Counted from the stretch's first letter, positions 24,147 through 32,497 are shown. The stretch: 37,310 bases of DNA from SIG565 sp045646145 (GCA_045646145.1 JAZRKE010000085.1:1-37310); one strand, 5' to 3'. Program-made: numbers and translations. The notes: generated by a model from the letters alone, not told the origin.

Positions 24147-25130
24147 TTACAGCATCGTTTCAATCAATTCCTTCGAGCCCTTCTCACTCAAATATTTGGG
24201 TGCGATATCAAAAGCCGTCATACAACCGCTTTCACCTTTTTCATACAATCTCCACGCCGCTCTTGCATACGCCGTGAGGACGGAAGCGGTAAATTCAGGA
24301 TTTGAGTCCAGTTTCAAACTGTATTCGATAATGTGCTGGTTCTCTCCATTCAAGCCGGTTCTTCCACTTCGAATGACAAAGCCGCCGTGAGGAATACCGC
24401 TATGATTTCTTCTCATCTCCTCTTCGGTGATAAAGTGAACCGTTGTATCGTAATCTGCAAAATAGTTCGGCATCGTTACAATTTCGTTTTTAATTTTTGT
24501 CAAATCAGCGCCTTCCTCAGCCACAACAAAGCACTCTCTTATGTGCTTTTCTCTTGTAGCTAATTCAGGGGCTTCTCCACTCCGTACTGATTGTAATGCA
24601 TCTTCCACAGGAATTGTGTATTGTTTCGCATCAAGGACACCCTGAATTCTTCGAATAGCATCAGAATGTCCTTGGCTTACACCTTTTCCCCAGAATGTAT
24701 AGTCCTTCCCGTTTGGCAGGATTGCCGATGCATACATTCTGTTAATCGAAAACATGCCAGGATCCCAACCGACAGAAATAACAGCAGCCTTTTCAGAGCT
24801 CATTGCTGCTTGGTTTACATTTTCAAAATGCTCCGCAATTTTTGCGTGTGTATCAAAGCTATCGACAACATTAAAGTGTTTTGCTAATTCAGGTGTTTGT
24901 CTCGGAAGATCTGTAGCGCTTCCGCCGCAAATGATCATCACGTCAATTTTGTCCGTCCATTCCAAAACGCTATCGGCTCTGACAATCGGAACACCAACAG
25001 AATTTGTTTTTATTGTCGAAGGATCCCGTCGTGTAAATATAGTGACGAGCTCCATATCGCTTGCCGCATTTACAGCAAGCTCCACTCCTTTTGCAAGATT
25101 TCCATATCCATAAATACCAATTCGAATCAT
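24147..25130 (-). CDS. ddh: meso-Diaminopimelate dehydrogenase
   Basis: Catalyses the NADP(H)-dependent interconversion of tetrahydrodipicolinate plus ammonium with meso-diaminopimelate, a one-step route to peptidoglycan diaminopimelate and lysine. The 327-residue sequence begins with the Rossmann motif IGIYGYGNLAKGVE, followed by TRRDP (NADP-phosphate contact), ICGGSATDLP, VDSFDTHAKI, SVGWDPGMFS and GKGVSQGHSDAIRRI, all Ddh hallmarks. The start is ATG 25130 with AAAGGAA upstream; the longer frame runs into the PurF-like gene. It is 16 bases behind that gene. Its use of free ammonium matches the neighbours' apparent loss of glutaminase function. Confidence 0.92.
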   Translation of the reverse strand: MIRIGIYGYGNLAKGVELAVNAASDMELVTIFTRRDPSTIKTNSVGVPIVRADSVLEWTDKIDVMIICGGSATDLPRQTPELAKHFNVVDSFDTHAKIAEHFENVNQAAMSSEKAAVISVGWDPGMFSINRMYASAILPNGKDYTFWGKGVSQGHSDAIRRIQGVLDAKQYTIPVEDALQSVRSGEAPELATREKHIRECFVVAEEGADLTKIKNEIVTMPNYFADYDTTVHFITEEEMRRNHSGIPHGGFVIRSGRTGLNGENQHIIEYSLKLDSNPEFTASVLTAYARAAWRLYEKGESGCMTAFDIAPKYLSEKGSKELIETML

Positions 25131-25146
25131 ATTATTTCCTTTCTCA

Positions 25147-26568
25147 TCATTCTTCGCCTGTCCAACAATAAGTGCAAATCTTATCACGCTCAAGACCAAT
25201 TGCCTCAAGAATTCCATCTAAGCTCTGATAGCCAAGAGAGTCAAATCCCATTTCTTCACAAATAGTTCGAAGCAGACACTTTCCACGTTCGGTTTTTGCG
25301 TCGGCATATTCGGCGATATGCTCTTTTCCTTCTTCTCCTTCTTTTTGCTGTATTATTCTTCGGGCAATCAGTTCCATCTCCGAATTGCTACGAGAAAAAT
25401 TCAAATATTTGCAAGAGAACATTATCGGAGGACAAGCAGAGCGCATGTGTACCTCTTTTGCGCCGGATTGATAAAGGAAATCTACTGTTTCACGAAGCTG
25501 TGTTCCACGAACGATGGAATCGTCGACCAAAAGCAATTTTTTTCCTTTTATTCTTTCGGGAACGGGAATCTGTTTCATTTCCGCAATTAGATTACGCATT
25601 TCTTGGTTGGAGGGTGTGAACGAACGTGCCCAAGTTGGCGTATATTTTATAAAAGGGCGAGCAAAGGGCTTCTGAGACATATTGGAAAAACCTATTGCAT
25701 GTGGTACACCCGAGTCCGGAACTCCTGCAACGTAATCCACGTCGGGAATTCCATTCTGTAAAGCTTCGTCACGTGCCATAATTTCTCCGTTTTTACAACG
25801 CATTACCTCAACATTGACCCCTTCATAGTTGGAGTTGGGATACCCGTAGTACGTCCACATAAACGCGCAAATCTTCATCTTCTCTCCGGGCTTTGATAAC
25901 TGTTCAATTCCGTCAGCAGTAATTTTTACAATTTCTCCGGGGCCGAGATTGTAATACATACTGTATCCAAGCTTTTGAAATGCGAAGGATTCAATACAGG
26001 TACAATATCCTGTTTCTTTTTTGCCGATTTCAACAGGAAGTCTACCAACCTTATCACGAGCAACGATAAGGCAATCGGGCTTCATTAAAAGGATCGTACA
26101 CGACCCGTCAATTACCTCTCTCGCATAGCGAATGCCATCGACAATATTATCACACTGATTGATTAAACCGGCGATCAATTCCGTAGAATTAACCTTTCCG
26201 GAGGACATTGCCATAAACTGATGACCTACACCGGAAAAGGTCTTTTCCACCAATTCCTCTGCATTGTTGATAATCCCAACGGTCGCAATTGCAAAAAGTC
26301 CAAGATGACTGCGCACCAACAGTGGCTGGGGATCGGAATCTGAGATACATCCAATGCCGACTGTTCCGCTCATTTTCTCCAAGTCACTCTCAAATTTTGT
26401 GCGGAACGGTGTACTCTCAATGCTATGAATCTGACGCTGATAACCCTTGTCCGTGTCATAGAAGATCATTCCGCCTCGCTTAGTCCCCAAATGAGAATGA
26501 TAGTCAGTGCCAAAGAATACGTCATATTTACAGTTTTCTCTTGATATTGCTCCAAAAAATCCACCCAT
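25147..26568 (-). CDS. PurF-like amidophosphoribosyltransferase lacking the N-terminal Cys nucleophile
   Basis: PurF makes phosphoribosylamine from PRPP, normally with ammonia released from glutamine by an N-terminal Cys. This 473-residue homologue starts MGGFFGAISREN: the Cys is absent, and ATG 26568 is firmly set by an AAAGGAA site. Other PurF features remain: RGGM and SHLG segments of the Ntn domain, the PRPP loop LLVDDSIVRGTQ (about 346-357), and cysteines at ICAF, the CPPIMFSC region and C465-x2-C468, which fit the Fe-S ligands of Bacillus PurF. It may use free ammonia or have another role. I recall similar 'MGGFFG' paralogues annotated as PurF in Clostridia and Bacteroidetes. It sits after a terminator that closes the purC transcript and directly before ddh. 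Confidence 0.85.
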   Translation of the reverse strand: MGGFFGAISRENCKYDVFFGTDYHSHLGTKRGGMIFYDTDKGYQRQIHSIESTPFRTKFESDLEKMSGTVGIGCISDSDPQPLLVRSHLGLFAIATVGIINNAEELVEKTFSGVGHQFMAMSSGKVNSTELIAGLINQCDNIVDGIRYAREVIDGSCTILLMKPDCLIVARDKVGRLPVEIGKKETGYCTCIESFAFQKLGYSMYYNLGPGEIVKITADGIEQLSKPGEKMKICAFMWTYYGYPNSNYEGVNVEVMRCKNGEIMARDEALQNGIPDVDYVAGVPDSGVPHAIGFSNMSQKPFARPFIKYTPTWARSFTPSNQEMRNLIAEMKQIPVPERIKGKKLLLVDDSIVRGTQLRETVDFLYQSGAKEVHMRSACPPIMFSCKYLNFSRSNSEMELIARRIIQQKEGEEGKEHIAEYADAKTERGKCLLRTICEEMGFDSLGYQSLDGILEAIGLERDKICTYCWTGEE

Positions 26569-26585
26569 ATAAAACTGTTCCTTTC

Positions 26586-26625
26586 TTGAAAATAATAACG
26601 CAGGGGTGGCATGACCTCCCCTGCG
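26586..26625 (-). terminator. Terminator between the purC-like and purF-like genes
   Basis: CGCAGGGG (26599-26606) pairs with CCCCTGCG (26618-26625), followed on the minus strand by TTATTATTTTC. Partial readthrough would be needed to express the purF-like and ddh genes from the upstream promoter. Confidence 0.7.
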
Positions 26626-26635
26626 TTTAAGGCGA

Positions 26636-27325
26636 TTATGCGAAGAACAGCTTGTTGAGCGTCATAGGATCAATATATTCGCCATCCTTATAAACACGCA
26701 TATTTCCGGAGGCGATCTCGTCAATCAACATCACATTGCCCTGTGCATCATAACCGAATTCAAATTTAATATCGTAAAGGTCAAGACCTTTTGCTTTCAA
26801 ATCGTCAGCAACAATCTTTGTAATAGCCTGAGTTTGAGCCTTGAGAGAGTCGTACTGCTCGGCCGTCATAACACCCAAGTCTACAAGGCCATCTTTCGTA
26901 ACAAGAGGATCACCCTTGGCATCATTCTTAAATGTGGTTTCAACATAAGCAGGAAGATCTTGCCCCTCAGTGCAATAATCGGAGTAGCGGCGATAGAAGG
27001 AGCCGACTGCCTTATAACGGCAAATAACTTCTAAGCCCTTACCAAACACTTTTGCAGGAAGAACCTCCATCGTGGTATCGTCAAGATTTGCAGAAACATA
27101 GTGTGTGCGAATGCCAGCAGCATTGATTTTCTCAAAGAAATAGATGGACATACGCAGGTTCACATCGCCAACACCTTCAATGGTCAAACCAACGCTGTTC
27201 TCACCGGGATCAAATACACCGTCCTTGCCGGTGCAATCATCCTTAAAGAGCAGCAAACAGTTTCCATTGGGAAGCTCATAAACATTCTTGGTTTTTCCTG
27301 TATATAAAAGTTTCAAATTTTCCAT
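26636..27325 (-). CDS. purC: SAICAR synthase (PurC)
   Basis: Joins aspartate to CAIR with ATP in purine synthesis. The 229-residue protein carries LLYTGKTKNVYE (the nucleotide-binding hairpin), LLLFKDDCTGKDG, ICRYKAVGSFYRRY (PurC EVV-RN-AAGS equivalent), LYDIKFEFG and LIDEIASGNMRVY. The usual DEI(S/T)PDTCR segment is altered to DEIASGNMR, so it is a somewhat divergent PurC. ATG 27325 has AAAGAGG upstream. It sits 24 bases after the guaA-like gene and ends at a terminator. No other pur gene is nearby, suggesting a specialised second copy rather than the main pathway operon. Confidence 0.85.
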   Translation of the reverse strand: MENLKLLYTGKTKNVYELPNGNCLLLFKDDCTGKDGVFDPGENSVGLTIEGVGDVNLRMSIYFFEKINAAGIRTHYVSANLDDTTMEVLPAKVFGKGLEVICRYKAVGSFYRRYSDYCTEGQDLPAYVETTFKNDAKGDPLVTKDGLVDLGVMTAEQYDSLKAQTQAITKIVADDLKAKGLDLYDIKFEFGYDAQGNVMLIDEIASGNMRVYKDGEYIDPMTLNKLFFA

Positions 27326-27349
27326 ATTGTAATACCTCTTTCTTAAACT

Positions 27350-28330
27350 TTACTCGAATTCTATGGTTCCAACCGGTTTGGGCGTGACATCAACCATTAC
27401 ACGGTTGATACCTTCTACTTCGTGAGTAATACGGTCGGTAATATGATGAATCAGCGGATACGGAATTTCTTCTATGGTAGCTGTCATAGCATCGGTCGTA
27501 TTAACCGCACGAATGATAGCAGCCCACCCTTCGTAACGCTTGCCATCTTTTACACCGACACTCTTAAAATCGGGAACAGCGATAAAATACTGCCATACCT
27601 TACCGGCAAGACCATTCTTATCAAATTCTTCACGCAAAATCGCATCGGCTTCACGGAGAGCGTGAAGTCTGTCACGGGTAATAGCACCAAGGCAACGAAC
27701 GCCAAGTCCCGGACCGGGGAACGGCTGACGGTAGACCATATCGTGAGGAAGACCGAGTGCTTCTCCGACCACACGGACCTCATCCTTGAAGAGCAATTTT
27801 ACAGGCTCTACAAGTTCGAACTGCATATCCTCGGGAAGACCGCCAACGTTGTGATGCGCCTTAACACCGTCGCTTTCCAGAATATCGGGGTAGATGGTGC
27901 CTTGCGCAAGGAAGGAGATGCCTTCCAATTTGGAGGCTTCCTCATCAAATACCTTGATAAACTCACCGCCGATGATCTTGCGCTTCTTTTCAGGTTCGCT
28001 GACACCGGCAAGCAGATCAAGAAAGCGGTCGGTGGCATCTACATAGATTAGGTTGGCACCCAATTCTCTGCCAAACACCTCGATAACCTGTTCGGACTCG
28101 CCTTTGCGCATAAGTCCGTGGTTGACGTGAACACAGGTGAGTTGCTTGCCTATTGCTTTAATGAGCAGTGCGGCTACTACAGAAGAATCTACGCCGCCGG
28201 AAAGGGCAAGCAATACCTTCTTATCGCCGACCTGTTCTCTGATTTCTTTTACTTGTTCTTCTATGAACGCTTTTGCAAGTGCTTTTGTTGTAATACTCTC
28301 CATATTTTCGGGGCGAACTGTTTTCTCCAT
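27350..28330 (-). CDS. GMP synthase ATP-pyrophosphatase subunit, no glutaminase domain
   Basis: The 326-residue protein corresponds to the C-terminal two-thirds of GuaA: PP-loop ALSGGVDSS (42-50), GTIYPDILES, KAHHNVGGLPEDM, RQPFPGPGLGVR and the dimerisation domain ending KPVGTIEFE. The N-terminal class I glutaminase domain is missing, and no partner glutaminase gene (as in archaeal two-subunit GMP synthase) is in this cluster. It would amidate XMP using free ammonia, or a partner encoded elsewhere. AAGGAG precedes ATG 28330. It follows the CofE-like gene by 12 bases. Confidence 0.88.
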   Translation of the reverse strand: MEKTVRPENMESITTKALAKAFIEEQVKEIREQVGDKKVLLALSGGVDSSVVAALLIKAIGKQLTCVHVNHGLMRKGESEQVIEVFGRELGANLIYVDATDRFLDLLAGVSEPEKKRKIIGGEFIKVFDEEASKLEGISFLAQGTIYPDILESDGVKAHHNVGGLPEDMQFELVEPVKLLFKDEVRVVGEALGLPHDMVYRQPFPGPGLGVRCLGAITRDRLHALREADAILREEFDKNGLAGKVWQYFIAVPDFKSVGVKDGKRYEGWAAIIRAVNTTDAMTATIEEIPYPLIHHITDRITHEVEGINRVMVDVTPKPVGTIEFE

Positions 28331-28342
28331 GTCTGTTTCTCC

Positions 28343-29542
28343 TTATTCGTTGGTATAGTTATCAAAATAACCTTGGATATATACGATCGGAGTGCCCTTG
28401 TCACCGGAGCCGGAGGTCAAATCACAAAGGGAGCCGATCAAGTCAGTCAGACGTCGCGGTGTAGTTCCCTGAGATACCATATTACCCACAAGAGAGGAGC
28501 CGTCCTTCTGTTGAATTTTACCCTTGATGGCTTCCTGCAATTCCTTACCCGAAAGAGCAGAGAAATCATTGTCGGCCAAATATTTCAGCTTTAATTCATT
28601 GGGCGTGCCTTCCAGACCAGGCGTGTACGCAGGAGATACAACCGGGTCAGCAAGTTCCCAGATCTTGCCGACAGGATCCTTAAATGCACCGTCACCGTAT
28701 ACCATAACCTCAATATGCTTACCGGTAATTTCAAGAAGCTTTGCCTGAATATCCTTAACCATCTTCTGACATTCTTCTCTGGGGAACAGCTTTACAGTAT
28801 CCTCAGTCGCCTTATTGGAACCAAGCAGACCGTAGCGAGCATTATAGCCACTACCGTCAACAGACTCGGTCATAATTTCATCCAACCCGTAAACACGTTC
28901 AGCACCTGCGGCTTTCAGTAAACGCTTAGTGCGAGCACGGCTGTGAATATCACAATTGAGAACATTCTTGGTGTAATTGAGTATTGCTCGGCAGTCGTTG
29001 GCAAAGATAACCTCTACCTCGGCTCCTGACTCACGAACCAAATTGGAATAATATTCTACGTAATCAACACCCGTGAAGGTATGTTTTGGATATCCAAACA
29101 AGCTCCTCCACTCATTCTCGGTCAACACATCGGTATAAGGGTTAATGCCTTTTTCATCAAGCAAATCTATATCAACAAGATGGTTTCCCACCTCATCAGA
29201 CGGGTAGCTGAGCATCAAAACAACCTTTTTGCAACCTTTGGCAATACCGCGCAAACAAATTGCAAAGCGGTTTCTGCTGAGAATCGGAAAGATAACACCG
29301 ACGGTTTCTCCTCCAAACTTATTTCGTACATCTGTTGCTATATTGTCCACGCTTGCATAGTTGCCCTGTGCACGAGCCACAATCGCCTCAGTCATACAGA
29401 CAACATCCCGATCTCTCGGAATAAGTCCTTCCACGTTCATTGCTTCAACAACGGAACCTGTTACAATTTCCGCCAAGTTGTCACCCTGACGGATAATCGG
29501 AGCACGGAGTCCCATTGAAACTGTTCCATATACTCTGCTCAT
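28343..29542 (-). CDS. CofE-like F420-0:gamma-glutamyl ligase family protein
   Basis: A 399-residue protein whose first 250 residues look like the CofE fold: APIIRQGDNLAEIVTGSVVEA, DRDVVCMTEAIVARAQGN, PILSRNRFAICLRGIAKG. The extended C-terminus (about 250-399) contains MVYGDGAFKDPVGKIWELADPV and a Ser/Gly-rich GTTPRRLTDLIG segment. CofE adds glutamate to F420-0 using GTP in archaea and actinobacteria. Clostridia are not known to make F420, so the substrate here is probably different. Many Clostridia have such a gene; its role is unknown to me. It is the first gene of the leftward cluster, with GGAGG before ATG 29542 and a promoter overlapping that of the divergent LysR gene. Confidence 0.75.
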   Translation of the reverse strand: MSRVYGTVSMGLRAPIIRQGDNLAEIVTGSVVEAMNVEGLIPRDRDVVCMTEAIVARAQGNYASVDNIATDVRNKFGGETVGVIFPILSRNRFAICLRGIAKGCKKVVLMLSYPSDEVGNHLVDIDLLDEKGINPYTDVLTENEWRSLFGYPKHTFTGVDYVEYYSNLVRESGAEVEVIFANDCRAILNYTKNVLNCDIHSRARTKRLLKAAGAERVYGLDEIMTESVDGSGYNARYGLLGSNKATEDTVKLFPREECQKMVKDIQAKLLEITGKHIEVMVYGDGAFKDPVGKIWELADPVVSPAYTPGLEGTPNELKLKYLADNDFSALSGKELQEAIKGKIQQKDGSSLVGNMVSQGTTPRRLTDLIGSLCDLTSGSGDKGTPIVYIQGYFDNYTNE

Positions 29543-29558
29543 AATTTTCCTCCAACTA

Positions 29559-29587
29559 TTGACTAATTCTTCTGATACTATTATAAT
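29559..29587 (+). promoter_or_regulatory. Promoter of the lysR-type gene
   Basis: TTGACT (29559-29564), a 17-bp spacer, and TATAAT (29582-29587). Its -10 overlaps the opposing cofE-like -10 (29580-29585) in the palindrome ATTATAAT. Confidence 0.65.
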
Positions 29588-29608
29588 ACAAACATAGCTA
29601 TAAGTAAA
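29580..29608 (-). promoter_or_regulatory. Promoter of the cofE-guaA-purC cluster, with candidate LysR operator
   Basis: On the minus strand TTTACT (29608-29603), 17 bp, TATAAT (29585-29580). A TAAGTA-N10-TACTTA inverted repeat (29601-29622) covers the -35 and would suit a LysR-type dimer. Confidence 0.6.
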
Positions 29609-29645
29609 ATAGATAATACTTACAATAGTAATAAGGTGAACTTAT

Positions 29646-30527
29646 ATGAAAACAAAACTTGATTATTACCGCATTTTTTATGAAACTGCACGTTACCGTT
29701 CATTTTCTACCGCAGCTGGGCGCTTATATATTTCACAGTCAGCCATTTCTCAATGCATACATCAGCTCGAAGATGACCTTAATGTTCAGCTCTTTGTAAG
29801 AACAAGAAAAGGCGTATCACTCACAAACGAGGGGAAAATTCTTTTTTTGAAGGTTGAAAATGCAATCAACTCGATAGAACAGGGCGAAAGCCAACTTGAG
29901 CGCCTTCGTCATTTAGAAGCGGGTGAGCTTAAAATCGCCGCAGGTGACACGATAACAACCCACTTTCTCCTAAAATATCTGGAAGAATATCACGCTACCT
30001 ATCCCGACATCAGAATTGAAATGGCAAACTCCTATTCCTCCCAGATGCTCGCCCTTGTAAAAGAAGGAAAAGCAGATCTGGCGTTTGTCAATATGCCAAT
30101 GGAAGATGAAGAGCTTGTGTTTGAGCCTTGCCTTGAAATTAACGACGTGTTCGTCTGCGGTTCGGATTTTGAGACCAAGGCATCTTATTCGTGGGAAGAA
30201 GTAGCGGGGTTGCCGTTGATCCTTATTGAAAAAAACGCATCATCACGGCACTTTCTTGAAAAGAACTTCAACGAAAAGAACATATCTTTAAATCCGCAAA
30301 TTGAGGTAGCAGTACACGATTTGCTGATTCGGTTTGCTTCTATTCATCTTGGTATTTCGTGCCTTATTGAAGAATTTGCAAGCGAGGAACTGGAAAAAGG
30401 AATCATCAAGAGAATACCGCTTGATCCACCGCTACCGAAACGAAGCATCGGTTGTGCTTATCTAAAAAACGCACCGCTTTCCTATGCCGCAAAAGCATTT
30501 TTAGATTCGATTAAACAACAAGGATAA
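29646..30527 (+). CDS. LysR-family transcriptional regulator
   Basis: A 293-residue LysR protein: winged helix-turn-helix at 1-60 (YRIFYETARYRSFSTAAGRLYISQSAISQ and LFVRTRKGVSLTNEG) and a periplasmic-binding-like effector domain from about 90. It is divergent from the cofE-like operon with overlapping promoters, the standard layout for a LysR regulator controlling its neighbour. The effector is unknown; a purine intermediate, ammonium-related metabolite or diaminopimelate would fit the target genes. The ribosome binding site is a weak AAGGTG 8 bases before ATG. Confidence 0.9.
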   Translation: MKTKLDYYRIFYETARYRSFSTAAGRLYISQSAISQCIHQLEDDLNVQLFVRTRKGVSLTNEGKILFLKVENAINSIEQGESQLERLRHLEAGELKIAAGDTITTHFLLKYLEEYHATYPDIRIEMANSYSSQMLALVKEGKADLAFVNMPMEDEELVFEPCLEINDVFVCGSDFETKASYSWEEVAGLPLILIEKNASSRHFLEKNFNEKNISLNPQIEVAVHDLLIRFASIHLGISCLIEEFASEELEKGIIKRIPLDPPLPKRSIGCAYLKNAPLSYAAKAFLDSIKQQG

Positions 30528-30583
30528 ATATAGTTTTCGTAACCCTTGTATTATCTTTGAAAAAGCAGTATAAGATTGACTGA

Positions 30584-32332
30584 TTACACAAACGAAAGAT
30601 ACTTTTTGGTATATTCCGTGTATTTTTCTCTGTAGAACTCATTGTCGCTTCTGAGCAATTTCAAGGACTCGTGCAGATTCATATTCTGCTCTTTGGTATC
30701 CATAACGCAACCTGCAATATTGGAGCAATGGTCAGAAACTCTTTCCATATTGGTAATAAGGTCGCTCCATACAAAGCCGGCTTCAATACCGCATTCGCCC
30801 ACACGCAAGCGGTCGATATGACGGGTGCGGAGAAGCTCTTTCATTCGGTCAATGACCTGTTCAAGAGGTTCTACAAGATTAGCTTGTTCAGCGTTATTCT
30901 CTATAAATGCACCATACGACAGCATTACAATTTCAGTAGTTGCCGCACATAGCGAATCCATTTCTGCTTTTGCGCCCTCGGAGAACACGATTCCTTTTTC
31001 ACGCATTTCTTCTGCGGATTCAAGGATATTCACTGCGTGGTCAGATATGCGCTCAAAGTCGCCTATGGCTTTCAGCAGCATTGATGCCATTGCACCTTCG
31101 GTTTCATTAAGCTGCTTCATACTCAGCTTAACAAGATAGCTGCCGATAATATCTTCAAAGTGGTCTGTTTTATCTTCCGCTTCACGAATAGCTTCTGCTT
31201 TGGCTTTGTCATAAGTGCCAAGACATTCCACGCTGCTTTTCAAAGCATCGGTAGCGATCTTCGCCATATCGCAAGTGAGGTTGTGCGCACACTCTAAGGC
31301 GATTGCGGGGGTTGAGAGAAGTCTGTCATCAAGTTCGGAAACTTTTTCGGGCAACTTGGAATCGGGAACGAGCTTATATGCAAGCTTTTCAAGGAGTCCC
31401 GACATAGGAAGCAGGAGCAATGTGCATACAATATTAAAGATGGAGTGTGCCGTTGCAATTCCCGCAAAAGAAGCAGATTCATTTAATAATACCGGTGCAA
31501 ACAGCACATTGACAAGCGAGAATACAATGAGACACACAACGGTTCCTATGATGTTAAAGGACAAATGCACAAGCGCCGCACGCTTAGCATTCTTTGTTGT
31601 ACCAACAGAAGAAATCATTGCGGTAACACAGGTGCCGATATTCTGTCCCATAATGATCGGGATTGCCGCACCATAGGAAACGGCACCCGTAGCCGCCAAT
31701 GCCTGCAAAATACCAACAGAGGCTGAGCTGGACTGAATAATGGCAGTAAGAATCGCACCGGCAATAACACCAAGGATAGGATTCTTGAACATAATAAACA
31801 GTTCTTGGAAAGCAGGAACATCTCTAAGCCCTGAAACTGCACCAGTCATCGTTTCCATACCGAACATAAGAGTTGCAAAGCCGAGAAGCACCATACCGAT
31901 GTCCTTCTTCTTGTTGCTCTTTGTGAACATAAAGAGCACAATACCGATAAGCGCAAGAAGAGGCGTAAAAGAAGAAGGCTTCAGTAGTTTCAAGAACATA
32001 TTACTGCCCGAAATACCGCTAAGGCTCAAGATCCACGCAGTAACGGTAGTACCGATATTGGCACCCATGATAACGTGAATGGCTTGTTTCAGGTTCATAA
32101 GTCTTGAATTAACAAAGCCAACGACCATAACCGTTGTAGCGGATGAACTTTGAATAACCGCTGTAACACCAAGACCGGTAAGTAAACCTGCAAGCTTGCC
32201 GGATGTCAACTTGCCGATCATAATTTCAAGTTTGCTGCCTGCGCTTCGCTCCAGTGCGCCGCCCATAAGGTTCATTCCGAAAAGAAATAAGCATAGTCCG
32301 CCTATGAGCGTAAGTACGTCAAAAATGTCCAT
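30584..32332 (-). CDS. Na/Pi cotransporter family protein with PhoU-like domain
   Basis: Sodium-dependent phosphate transporter of the NptA/PNaS group, 582 residues. The membrane part (1-310) has the two inverted QSSSA repeats (VIQSSSATTVMVVGFV and IIQSSSASVGILQALA) and GANIGTTVTAW / GQNIGTCVTA motifs. A cytoplasmic PhoU-like helical domain (about 340-560, DFERISDHAVNI and NMERVSDHCSNIA) follows. A Pho-box promoter almost identical to that of pstS lies upstream, so it should belong to the phosphate-starvation regulon. It converges with the lysR gene with a 56-base gap and no clear terminator. Confidence 0.92.
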   Translation of the reverse strand: MDIFDVLTLIGGLCLFLFGMNLMGGALERSAGSKLEIMIGKLTSGKLAGLLTGLGVTAVIQSSSATTVMVVGFVNSRLMNLKQAIHVIMGANIGTTVTAWILSLSGISGSNMFLKLLKPSSFTPLLALIGIVLFMFTKSNKKKDIGMVLLGFATLMFGMETMTGAVSGLRDVPAFQELFIMFKNPILGVIAGAILTAIIQSSSASVGILQALAATGAVSYGAAIPIIMGQNIGTCVTAMISSVGTTKNAKRAALVHLSFNIIGTVVCLIVFSLVNVLFAPVLLNESASFAGIATAHSIFNIVCTLLLLPMSGLLEKLAYKLVPDSKLPEKVSELDDRLLSTPAIALECAHNLTCDMAKIATDALKSSVECLGTYDKAKAEAIREAEDKTDHFEDIIGSYLVKLSMKQLNETEGAMASMLLKAIGDFERISDHAVNILESAEEMREKGIVFSEGAKAEMDSLCAATTEIVMLSYGAFIENNAEQANLVEPLEQVIDRMKELLRTRHIDRLRVGECGIEAGFVWSDLITNMERVSDHCSNIAGCVMDTKEQNMNLHESLKLLRSDNEFYREKYTEYTKKYLSFV

Positions 32333-32372
32333 TTACACAACCTCATATCTTTATAATCTATTCCTCAAACGC

Positions 32373-32452
32373 ATTTTACTTGCATTTTACGATTATTTTA
32401 CAGCGAGGGTGTAAAATCGGTAATCACATCCGTGTAAAATCGATGTAAAATC
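32373..32452 (-). promoter_or_regulatory. Pho-box array and -10 of the Na/Pi cotransporter gene
   Basis: On the minus strand TTTTACATCGA, TTTTACACGGA, a degenerate 12-bp unit and TTTTACA precede TAAAAT (32400-32395) by 9 bases, the same geometry as at pstS. On the plus strand ATTTTAC also occurs three times at exact 11-bp steps (32373, 32384, 32395), overlapping and downstream of the -10. This second array could be a repressor-type site. Confidence 0.7.
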
Positions 32453-32463
32453 AGCTTTGGAAC

Positions 32464-32497
32464 AAAAAGAAAGACGCCATATTTATATGACGTCTTT
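32464..32497 (-). terminator. Terminator of the 92-residue protein gene
   Basis: AAAGACGCCATAT (32470-32482) pairs with the segment at 32485-32497; on the minus strand it ends in TTTCTTTTTG. It shields the Na/Pi promoter from upstream transcription. Confidence 0.7.
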
